Shown here piece after piece: positions 1 to 4,162 of a DNA stretch of 5,971 bases (its first letter is position 1; each line of letters opens with the position of its first letter). The position numbers and the translations under genes were made by a program. The stretch is taken from assembly GCA_031269205.1 (NCBI GenBank), contig JAISZM010000157.1, positions 1 through 5,971 on the forward strand, given 5' to 3'. The DNA comes from Eubacteriales Family XIII. Incertae Sedis bacterium (GTDB taxonomy: Bacteria; Bacillota; Clostridia; Peptostreptococcales; Anaerovoracaceae). The notes below the pieces were generated by a model, which worked only from the letters and a program-made list of their open reading frames with translations, searched no databases and was not told the DNA's origin.

Positions 1-89
1 GAACCCGTCTTGACGGTTATCTCCTTGACGAGAAAAAAATCCGTGATCTCCTCGCCCGTATTCAACTCGTTGATGTAATTTTGTTTCAT
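1..89 (-). CDS. yhaM: 3'-5' exoribonuclease YhaM family, N-terminal fragment (partial at window edge)
   Basis: Only the first 29 codons lie in the window; the gene runs off the left edge. The peptide starts MKQNYINELNTGEEI and continues with a TDFFLVKE segment. This matches what I know of the start of YhaM-type exoribonucleases, where an OB-fold nucleic-acid-binding domain opening with a basic, FFLV-containing strand precedes an HD-type nuclease domain. YhaM is a Bacillota 3'-5' exonuclease acting on RNA and single-stranded DNA. The ATG at 87-89 is preceded by AAGGCGG at about 8 bases, a good ribosome site. It lies 48 bases downstream of the flavoprotein stop on the same strand, so it is probably the third gene of the trmB operon. 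The HD domain cannot be checked here; another OB-fold protein is possible. Confidence 0.62.
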   Translation of the reverse strand, partial: MKQNYINELNTGEEITDFFLVKEITVKTG

Positions 90-109
90 TCGCTTACCGC
101 CTTTTCGCC

Positions 110-122
110 CGTTGCCGCAACG
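110..122. repeat. Short perfect inverted repeat between flavoprotein and yhaM
   Basis: CGTTGC and GCAACG flank a single central base, giving a 13-base palindrome in the 48-base gap between the two minus-strand genes. On the plus strand it is followed by TTGTTTTTGT, but no plus-strand gene ends here and the stem is short. On the minus strand no T-run follows. It could be a small mRNA hairpin or chance; I do not call it a terminator. Confidence 0.35.
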
Positions 123-137
123 TTGTTTTTGTATCTG

Positions 138-767
138 TCATCTGATGAAATTCGTCCACGCGCGCGGAGTCTCGGGCGCGGGGCGCGGAATCCCGGCATC
201 GTCGGCGGCCTTGAACGCTTTGATCATCCACGCCATCGTGTGACCCGTCAGGCGCATCACCTGCATTCCCTCGATGTCTTTATGCGCTTCCTCCCCTTTG
301 CGTCCGTGTACCATCGGCCAGTACTGCGCCGGGACTATCGGCATTCCGTTGATCGGGAAATATTTGTACAGCGCGTCTATTGTCGCCGTCGTACCGGCGC
401 GGCGCGCGGCGGCGACGGCCGCCCCGGGCTTGCCGTAGAACAGAGCGCCACCCGCGTAGAAGACGCGGTCGAGCGTCGAAAGCAACGCGCCGTTCGGCGA
501 CGCCCAGTAGACGGGCGAGCCTATGACGAGTCCGTCGATACCCTCCGCCCTGCCGAGTATCTCGTTGACCGCGTCGCCGTCGAAGACGCATCTGCCCGGC
601 TTCTTCACACAGGCGAAGCAGGCCGTGCAACCGCGTATCGGTTCCTTCCCGATCCACAACGTTTCCGTCTCTATGCCGTCCGCCTCAATGGCCGCCGCCA
701 CCTCCGACAGTCCCGCCGCTGTCGTGCCGTTCTCGTGCGGACTCCCGTTGATCAAAAGAACCTTCAT
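138..767 (-). CDS. Flavodoxin-fold NAD(P)H-dependent oxidoreductase / iron-sulfur flavoprotein
   Basis: This is a 209-residue cytoplasmic redox protein. It begins with the FMN phosphate-binding loop of NADPH-dependent FMN reductases and iron-sulfur flavoproteins (VLLINGSPHENGTT, residues 3-16). Cysteines at 47, 50, 53 and 60 form a compact C-x2-C-x2-C-x6-C motif, as in Isf-type proteins that hold a [4Fe-4S] cluster beside FMN. GSPVYW at 83-88 is the second flavin-contacting loop of the family. The length is normal. The physiological electron donor and acceptor cannot be told from the sequence. The ATG at 765-767 has a strong GAGGTGA site that overlaps the trmB stop, with only three bases between that stop and this ATG, so translation is probably coupled. 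The family assignment is firm; the cluster is inferred from cysteine spacing. Confidence 0.9.
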   Translation of the reverse strand: MKVLLINGSPHENGTTAAGLSEVAAAIEADGIETETLWIGKEPIRGCTACFACVKKPGRCVFDGDAVNEILGRAEGIDGLVIGSPVYWASPNGALLSTLDRVFYAGGALFYGKPGAAVAAARRAGTTATIDALYKYFPINGMPIVPAQYWPMVHGRKGEEAHKDIEGMQVMRLTGHTMAWMIKAFKAADDAGIPRPAPETPRAWTNFIR

Positions 768-770
768 CTC

Positions 771-777
771 TCACCTC
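771..777 (-). promoter_or_regulatory. Ribosome binding site of the flavoprotein, overlapping the trmB stop codon
   Basis: On the minus strand GAGGTGA lies three bases upstream of the flavoprotein ATG. Its last three bases are the TGA stop of trmB. A ribosome terminating on trmB therefore stands on the next gene's start site, the usual layout for translational coupling. Confidence 0.75.
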
Positions 778-1781
778 TTTCTCCCCGCAACAGGGACTCT
801 CCGCTTCGGCGCGGCTTGCCGCCGCCCCGCCTCACACCTCCCCGCAAGCGGGGCTTCCTCTAAAACCTCACGCAGATTGACCTCTCGCAGGCGCGGCCTC
901 TTCCGCGCCTCGAGGTAGTGTATCTTCTTGTTCAAATTCAAAAAACGCATCTCGTATTCGGTCGTCTCGTTGCTCGCGGCGTATTCGGACACGTGCAAAT
1001 CATCCGTCAGCGCCGTGATCTCAAACCCTCCGGCCGCGTCCACGCACGCGCGGCTGTATTCAAAAAAATCATTGCTGTCGGTCTTGAAGCGGATGAAGCC
1101 TCCGGCGGCGAGAGCGGCGAGGTAGCCGTTCAGATACCCGGGCGACGTGAGCCTGCGCTTGCTCTGGCGCACCTTCGGCCACGGGTCGCTGAAGTTCAGG
1201 AAGACGCCGTCGAGTTCCCCATCCGCGAAATAGTCGCGCATGTCCGAGATGTACCCGGCGCAGAACAGCAGATTGTCCGGCGGCCCGGCGACGGCTCGGC
1301 TTCCTCGGTCGATGTCGTCCGCGCGGGCGTCGTGACCGCCGCGCGAAGCGCAGCCTCCACCGCCTGATCCCGCGAGCGCCAGGGCCACTTCGTTCAACTC
1401 GCGCACACTCACGTCCGAATTCACGTACGCCCTCTGCAGCGCCCGGTACAGAACGCTCTTTTGCCCCTCGAAACCGAGGAAGAGCGAGAGGGGATTCTTC
1501 AGGGCGCTCTCCTTAATGAATCTGCCCTTGCCGCAGCCGATCTCGAGATAGAGCGGCGCGCGGGCGCAGGCGTCCGACAGCGCTGAATTCGCGGGGGCGC
1601 GCCGAGTCGAATCCATGTCCGGGCGCTGTGCCGAATCCGCATCGAGCCACAGCGCCGAATTCGCGCGGGCGCGACCGAAAGCCTCGCGCCATCGCTCCTT
1701 GTACGCGGCGGGATCGTCGATCAGCGGCCCGCTGAACGACACTATTTTCTCATCAACATTTTTTATCTTCTTCTGTCGCAT
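771..1781 (-). CDS. trmB: tRNA (guanine-N7-)-methyltransferase TrmB, with unusual insertions
   Basis: TrmB uses S-adenosylmethionine to methylate G46 of the tRNA variable loop. The family signature is clear: SAM motif I (YLEIGCGKGRFI, residues 78-89), LNFSDPWPK at 195-203, the basic KRRLTSPGYL stretch at 208-217, FKTDSNDFFEYS at 232-243 and TEYEMRF at 274-280. Known bacterial TrmB proteins are about 210-240 residues; this one is 336. The excess sits in three places: residues about 38-74 before motif I (an 8-residue repeat), about 135-168 (glycine-, alanine- and arginine-rich, before LLFCAGYISD), and a basic tail after about residue 300. All conserved motifs are intact and in order, so it is probably active. 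The ATG at 1779-1781 has AGGA six bases upstream. It is the first gene of the operon with the flavoprotein and yhaM. Confidence 0.93.
   Translation of the reverse strand: MRQKKIKNVDEKIVSFSGPLIDDPAAYKERWREAFGRARANSALWLDADSAQRPDMDSTRRAPANSALSDACARAPLYLEIGCGKGRFIKESALKNPLSLFLGFEGQKSVLYRALQRAYVNSDVSVRELNEVALALAGSGGGGCASRGGHDARADDIDRGSRAVAGPPDNLLFCAGYISDMRDYFADGELDGVFLNFSDPWPKVRQSKRRLTSPGYLNGYLAALAAGGFIRFKTDSNDFFEYSRACVDAAGGFEITALTDDLHVSEYAASNETTEYEMRFLNLNKKIHYLEARKRPRLREVNLREVLEEAPLAGRCEAGRRQAAPKRRVPVAGRKR
776..862. repeat. GC-rich palindromic block forming the 3' end of trmB
   Basis: This stretch encodes the extra C-terminal tail of TrmB and contains compact hairpins. CCCCGC at 840-845 and GCGGGG at 848-853 are separated by AA; GCGGC at 811-815 and GCCGC at 818-822 are separated by TT; CCCCGCAACAGGG at 783-795 is a degenerate relative of the first. 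The alternation of short perfect hairpins with CTCC/GGAG motifs resembles interspersed palindromic elements of GC-rich Clostridia. I infer that such an element was captured in frame at the end of the gene. No second copy occurs in the window, so this is unproven. Confidence 0.45.
1580..1675. repeat. Degenerate 24-bp tandem repeat inside trmB (about four units)
   Basis: A 13-base core recurs with an exact 24-base period: GCGCTGAATTCGC at 1580, GAGTCGAATCCAT at 1604, GTGCCGAATCCGC at 1628 and GCGCCGAATTCGC at 1652. Read on the coding strand the units give eight-residue repeats: ANSALWLD, ADSAQRPD, MDSTRRAP and ANSALSDA (residues 40-71). The two outer copies are the most alike, matching over about 27 bases. 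Because 24 is a multiple of three, copy-number change keeps the reading frame. Confidence 0.75.
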
Positions 1782-1792
1782 CTGTTCCTATT

Positions 1793-1801
1793 ATTATATC
1801 A
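1793..1801 (-). promoter_or_regulatory. Possible extended -10 promoter of the trmB operon
   Basis: On the minus strand TGATATAAT reads as an extended -10 (TG, one base, then consensus TATAAT) in an AT-rich gap. It lies only 11 bases before the trmB ATG, so a transcript from it would have a leader of about 4-5 bases. No good -35 is visible at 16-18 bases. Alternatively trmB is read through from vapBC or from a promoter I cannot see. Confidence 0.4.
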
Positions 1802-1822
1802 AAACTCGAAATCACAATTTTT

Positions 1823-1841
1823 CCGGCATGATCCCTGCCGG
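1823..1841. repeat. Inverted repeat between vapC and trmB
   Basis: CCGGCA and TGCCGG flank a seven-base loop in the 110-base gap after vapC. On the minus strand, the direction of both neighbours, it is followed by AAAAATT and not a T-run, so it is not a standard intrinsic terminator. It may be a weak terminator, an mRNA hairpin or a protein site. Confidence 0.35.
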
Positions 1842-1891
1842 CGCTTCACGCGCAATAGCGCCGAGGCCGTCGCCGCGCGAGCCGCCCCGCG

Positions 1892-2296
1892 TCACATGAC
1901 AAACATCTTCAGCTCGGGCATGTGCGGCGCCATGTTGTCGAAGTCCCTGTCGTCGTGCAGCAGAAAAAGGTCGTGGGCGATCGCGGTGGACGCGATGAAC
2001 AGGTCGACCGTGTTGCGCGGTGTGACGCCCCTGCGCCGCAGGTCGAAGTACAGGGAGGCCACGTCGCTGTAACTTTCCTCGCGCTCGGGCAGATAATAGA
2101 TGGTCTGCGTCGAAAGATACTCCTTCAGCTTCGCGAAATCGCCCTCGGTCCGCGCGCCGCGCAGCAGCTCCATGTACGTGAACGCCGAAAAACCGTAGGG
2201 GATACCCATCGCGCGCGCCCTATCCATGAGCCGCGTCTTGTCGGTCTCCCTGCCGCGCAGGAAGTCGATCATGACGGACGTATCAATCAGGATCAT
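1892..2296 (-). CDS. vapC: VapC-type toxin, PIN-domain ribonuclease
   Basis: This is a 134-residue PIN-domain protein, the toxin of a VapBC type II module. Such toxins are Mg-dependent ribonucleases, many cleaving initiator tRNA or the sarcin-ricin loop; the target here cannot be predicted. The acidic metal-binding set is visible: D5 in the opening MILIDTS, E43 in FTYMELLRG, D98 in NTVDLFIA, and D116/D118 in LLHDDRDF. All four core positions are kept and the length is normal, so it looks functional. I take the ATG at 2294-2296, not an in-frame upstream start, because PIN toxins begin exactly at this strand and the extension would read back into vapB in another frame. It overlaps the end of vapB by 14 bases, the usual antitoxin-toxin arrangement. 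Confidence 0.9.
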   Translation of the reverse strand: MILIDTSVMIDFLRGRETDKTRLMDRARAMGIPYGFSAFTYMELLRGARTEGDFAKLKEYLSTQTIYYLPEREESYSDVASLYFDLRRRGVTPRNTVDLFIASTAIAHDLFLLHDDRDFDNMAPHMPELKMFVM

Positions 2297-2498
2297 GGAA
2301 GAATCCCGCCCTTTCCGCCTTGTAGTCATAGCCGTCGGCAAATTCGATTGTGCCTTTGATGTCCCAGATGTCCTTTTTCGAATGATGCGCCACGTAGAGC
2401 CGGAGCGCGCGGTCGACAGCTTCCTTTTTCGTCGAAGCGCCGGGGACGCCCAACGCCCTGGCCATCAGCTCATCGTCGATGTCGATATTGGTACGCAT
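2283..2498 (-). CDS. vapB: VapB-family antitoxin
   Basis: This 71-residue antitoxin opens with MRTNIDIDDELMARALG, the characteristic start of the VapB family (a ribbon-helix-helix-like DNA-binding N-terminus). STKKEAVDRALRLYV at 22-36 is the following helix. The C-terminal part (about 40-71, DIKGTIEF then acidic and aromatic residues) should wrap the VapC active site and neutralise it. The ATG at 2496-2498 has an ideal GGAGG eight bases upstream, which settles the start although the frame stays open upstream. It is first in the vapBC operon and overlaps vapC by 14 bases. By analogy with the family, VapB or the VapBC complex should repress its own promoter through the inverted repeat just upstream. 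Confidence 0.9.
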   Translation of the reverse strand: MRTNIDIDDELMARALGVPGASTKKEAVDRALRLYVAHHSKKDIWDIKGTIEFADGYDYKAERAGFFHDPD

Positions 2499-2501
2499 GT
2501 T

Positions 2502-2521
2502 ATACACCTCCGTAGGTGTAT
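2502..2521. promoter_or_regulatory. Likely vapBC operator: perfect 8+8 bp inverted repeat
   Basis: ATACACCT at 2502-2509 and AGGTGTAT at 2514-2521 are exact reverse complements with a four-base spacer. The repeat overlaps the last two bases of the vapBC -10 box and covers the vapB Shine-Dalgarno (GGAGG). This is where an autorepressing VapB dimer would be expected. A hairpin in the mRNA masking the ribosome site is possible only for transcripts that start upstream of it. Confidence 0.7.
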
Positions 2522-2548
2522 TATAATATGTATAGCTCAATTCGTCAA
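2520..2548 (-). promoter_or_regulatory. vapBC sigma-A promoter
   Basis: On the minus strand TTGACG (2543-2548) is followed by exactly 17 bases and then consensus TATAAT (2520-2525). It differs from the consensus at one -35 base. Initiation about seven bases downstream would give a leader of roughly 15 bases carrying the GGAGG site of vapB. Confidence 0.8.
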
Positions 2549-2645
2549 TCCTTTCGTTCCGTGCCGGGCGCGTCGGGCCGTTCCGCGCACCCCTGCTCAT
2601 TCCGCACCGCGCCGTCGCGCCGGAACAACTCTTCAACAATGAGCC
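2549..2645 (-). other. GC-rich structured intergenic stretch downstream of an extra promoter
   Basis: This block is GC-rich between two AT-rich flanks. It can fold: GTTCCG at 2580-2585 pairs with CGGAAC at 2621-2626, and CGC at 2586-2588 with GCG at 2617-2619, across one bulged base. A second GTTCCG at 2556-2561 could compete for the same partner, giving alternative folds. I see no ORF with a ribosome site. It could be a long vapBC leader, a small RNA, or remnant sequence. The vapB frame is open through it, but no ribosome site supports a longer VapB. Confidence 0.4.
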
Positions 2646-2674
2646 ATTATATCATTATTAGATTATTTTGTCAA
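2646..2674 (-). promoter_or_regulatory. Fully consensus extra promoter, minus strand
   Basis: TTGACA (2669-2674), a 17-base spacer and TATAAT (2646-2651) on the minus strand match the sigma-A consensus at all 12 positions. Transcription would begin near 2639, cross the GC-rich block, and reach vapB after about 141 bases. It is separate from the vapBC promoter at 2520-2548 and lies outside that module's inverted repeat. Confidence 0.65.
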
Positions 2675-2692
2675 TTATTATATTTTACGTTA

Positions 2693-2731
2693 TTGCAAAG
2701 CCTTGACACATAGATATATAATGTATATCAT
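2693..2731 (+). promoter_or_regulatory. mazEF promoter region (two overlapping candidates)
   Basis: Two candidates overlap upstream of mazE. TTGCAA (2693-2698) with an 18-base spacer reaches consensus TATAAT (2717-2722). TTGACA (2703-2708) with a 17-base spacer reaches TATCAT (2726-2731). Either gives a short leader to the GGAGG at 2739-2743. Sequence alone does not choose between them. Confidence 0.65.
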
Positions 2732-2738
2732 ATATATC
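2713..2738. promoter_or_regulatory. Likely mazEF operator: 8+8 bp inverted repeat
   Basis: GATATATA (2713-2720) and TATATATC (2731-2738) are exact reverse complements separated by ten bases. They surround the -10 region of mazEF and stop just before the Shine-Dalgarno. The position fits autorepression by MazE or the MazEF complex. The low complexity of alternating AT lowers the weight of the match. Confidence 0.55.
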
Positions 2739-2750
2739 GGAGGTAATGTT

Positions 2751-2999
2751 ATGGCTAAAACAGCAACGGTGACCAAGTGGGGGAACGCGCGGGGCATACG
2801 ATTGCCTGAATCGTTCTGCCGCCAACTCGGAATTTCCGCGGGCGACAAGGTTTCTCTCACCATCGAAAAAAACCGTCTGGTCGTCGCGCCCGCCGACGAG
2901 CGGTATACGTTGCGGGCGCGTCTTGCCGCGTGGGACGGCGCGGGAGCGCCCGAGCCGGAATACGATTGGGGCACGCCTGTCGGGAAGGAGCTATGGTGA
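2751..2999 (+). CDS. mazE: MazE-family antitoxin (AbrB/SpoVT fold)
   Basis: This 82-residue antitoxin has the MazE/AbrB N-terminus: AKTATVTKWGNARGIRLP at 2-19 is the swapped-hairpin DNA-binding motif (KWGNS-x-G-IRLP type), and GDKVSLTIEKNRLVVAP at 32-48 completes the barrel. The tail, with EYDWGTPVGKELW at its end, is the typical disordered MazE segment that fills the MazF groove. The ATG at 2751 has GGAGG at 2739-2743, seven bases away. A TTG further upstream in frame lies before that site and inside the promoter, so it is rejected. The stop overlaps the mazF start by seven bases. By family analogy it binds MazF and represses the operon. Confidence 0.92.
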   Translation: MAKTATVTKWGNARGIRLPESFCRQLGISAGDKVSLTIEKNRLVVAPADERYTLRARLAAWDGAGAPEPEYDWGTPVGKELW

Positions 3000-3319
3000 T
3001 CTTCCGACAAGGCGATATCGTCGAAGTGACGTTCGACCCGACGCGCGGACATGAACCGAAAAAGACGCGCCCCGCCCTCGTGGTCAGCAACGACACGTTC
3101 AACGAGTCAACGTCCATGCCGATCGTCTGCCCGATAACGACGGTCGACAACGGTTTTTTCCTCCACGAGCCCCTTCCCGCCGGCCACGATGTTTACGGAT
3201 TCATAGCGATGGAGCAATCGCGAACCATGGATCTGAACGCGCGAAGAGCGGAGGTCATAGACCGCTTAAACGAAAAGGAGATGCGCCCGGTACTCTCATG
3301 CCTGAAATCTTTTTTCTAA
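2993..3319 (+). CDS. mazF: MazF-type toxin, sequence-specific endoribonuclease
   Basis: This 108-residue protein has the MazF/PemK fold. GDIVEVTFDP at 7-16, G-x-E-P at 19-22 and TRPALVVSND at 25-34 form the conserved core. R26 corresponds to the catalytic arginine, and T49/T50 in CPITT sit at the catalytic threonine position. Family members cut single-stranded mRNA at short motifs; the motif here is unknown. The length is normal and the active site intact. The ATG at 2993 overlaps the mazE stop by seven bases with AGGAG two bases upstream. A GTG at 2996 would be better spaced from that site and would shorten the protein by one residue. It is the second gene of the mazEF operon. Confidence 0.93.
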   Translation: MVIFRQGDIVEVTFDPTRGHEPKKTRPALVVSNDTFNESTSMPIVCPITTVDNGFFLHEPLPAGHDVYGFIAMEQSRTMDLNARRAEVIDRLNEKEMRPVLSCLKSFF

Positions 3320-3337
3320 TTATTATATAATCATGTC

Positions 3338-3380
3338 ATAAGAAAACCGTAAGAAACGGGACGGGCGGTTTGTAAGGAAC
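3338..3380 (+). promoter_or_regulatory. Direct repeats upstream of the response regulator (possible self-binding site)
   Basis: TAAGAAA occurs at 3339-3345 and 3350-3356, an 11-base step, and a variant TAAGGAA at 3373-3379, 23 bases further. Direct heptamers one helical turn apart are the usual target of OmpR/PhoB-type regulators, so autoregulation is plausible. A TATAAT at 3326-3331 lies just upstream but has no good -35, so the operon promoter is not settled. Confidence 0.4.
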
Positions 3381-3394
3381 CCTTGCTACGCTGT

Positions 3395-3420
3395 GTGTGT
3401 CGGCAATGAGGCCGACGCAC
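3395..3420 (+). other. Strong hairpin in the leader of the two-component operon
   Basis: GTGTGTCGGC (3395-3404) pairs with GCCGACGCAC (3411-3420) over ten pairs, one of them G-T, around an AATGAG loop. No T-run follows on either strand, so it does not look like an intrinsic terminator. It lies 52 bases before the response regulator ATG. It could stabilise the mRNA or bound the mazF and regulator transcripts. The remainder of 3320-3472 shows no gene. Confidence 0.5.
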
Positions 3421-3472
3421 GGAAGGTGTTGGACGGATAGGAATCACGGACGGACCGACAAGAGAGAGGCGT

Positions 3473-4162
3473 ATGCACAACATCCTCGTCTGCGACGACG
3501 ACAAAGACATCGTGAACGCCATCGAGATTTATCTCGCGGCGGAGGGTTACGGCGTCCTCAAGGCTTTTGACGGCGCGGAAGCGCTCAAGGCCATCGAGGG
3601 CAGCGACGTACACCTCATCATCATGGACGTCATGATGCCGCGGATGGACGGCCTGCGCGCGACCATGAAGATACGCGAACGCAGGAACATCCCCATCCTC
3701 ATGCTGTCGGCGAAGTCGGAGGACTACGACAAGGTGGCCGGCCTCGGCGTCGGCGCGGACGATTACGTCACGAAGCCCTTCAACCCGCTCGAGCTGACGG
3801 CCCGCGTGAAGTCGCTGCTGCGGCGCTACACGAGCCTCGGCGGGATGGAGCAGAAGGCCGGCGTGTTCCGCTCGGGCGGACTCACCGTGGACGACGAGGC
3901 CAAGACCGTGACGCTCGACGGCGACCCGGTGGCCGTGACGCCCCTCGAATTCGGCATCCTGCGGCTCTTGACCGCGAACGCGGGCAAGGTCTTCTCCATC
4001 GACCGAATCTACGAGGCCGTCTGGGAGGAGCCATCCTACAGTCCCGAAAACACCGTAGCCGTGCACATCAGAAGGATACGCGAGAAGATCGAAATAGATC
4101 CCGGCGATCCGAGATACCTGAAGGTGGTGTGGGGCATTGGATACAAAATCGAAAAAATCTGA
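3473..4162 (+). CDS. OmpR/PhoB-family response regulator, VanR-like
   Basis: This is a 229-residue cytoplasmic transcription regulator. The receiver domain (about 1-118) has the acidic pocket D8-D10, phosphoacceptor D52 in MDVMMPRMDG, S79 as the switch hydroxyl, and K101 in TKPFNPLEL. The winged-helix effector (about 130-229) carries TPLEFGILRLL, VWEE, the recognition helix region NTVAVHIRRIREKI, and the wing WGIGYKIEK. ADDYVTKPFNPLELTARVKS followed by LLRRY is close to the VanR-type branch, but nothing nearby encodes vancomycin resistance, so no van function is claimed. The ATG at 3473 has GAGAGG four bases upstream. It precedes, and probably overlaps, the membrane sensor gene, its likely kinase partner. 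All phosphorylation residues are intact. The target genes are unknown. Confidence 0.95.
   Translation: MHNILVCDDDKDIVNAIEIYLAAEGYGVLKAFDGAEALKAIEGSDVHLIIMDVMMPRMDGLRATMKIRERRNIPILMLSAKSEDYDKVAGLGVGADDYVTKPFNPLELTARVKSLLRRYTSLGGMEQKAGVFRSGGLTVDDEAKTVTLDGDPVAVTPLEFGILRLLTANAGKVFSIDRIYEAVWEEPSYSPENTVAVHIRRIREKIEIDPGDPRYLKVVWGIGYKIEKI

Noticed and set aside
110..130. Possible plus-strand intrinsic terminator (palindrome plus T-rich run)
   Set aside because: No plus-strand gene ends here, the stem is about five pairs with a tiny loop, and the T-run is interrupted.
81..863. Plus-strand open frame of 260 codons across the flavoprotein
   Set aside because: It is Arg/His-rich with no recognisable motif and is antisense to a gene with clear flavodoxin-fold motifs; a GC-rich shadow.
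2283..2639. N-terminally extended VapB from a TTG near 2639
   Set aside because: The ideal ribosome site and family start are at 2498; the extension has no ribosome site and contains the promoter and operator.
3473..4162. True vanR of a glycopeptide resistance cluster
   Set aside because: Similarity is at subfamily level only; no vanH/A/X or related genes are in the window.
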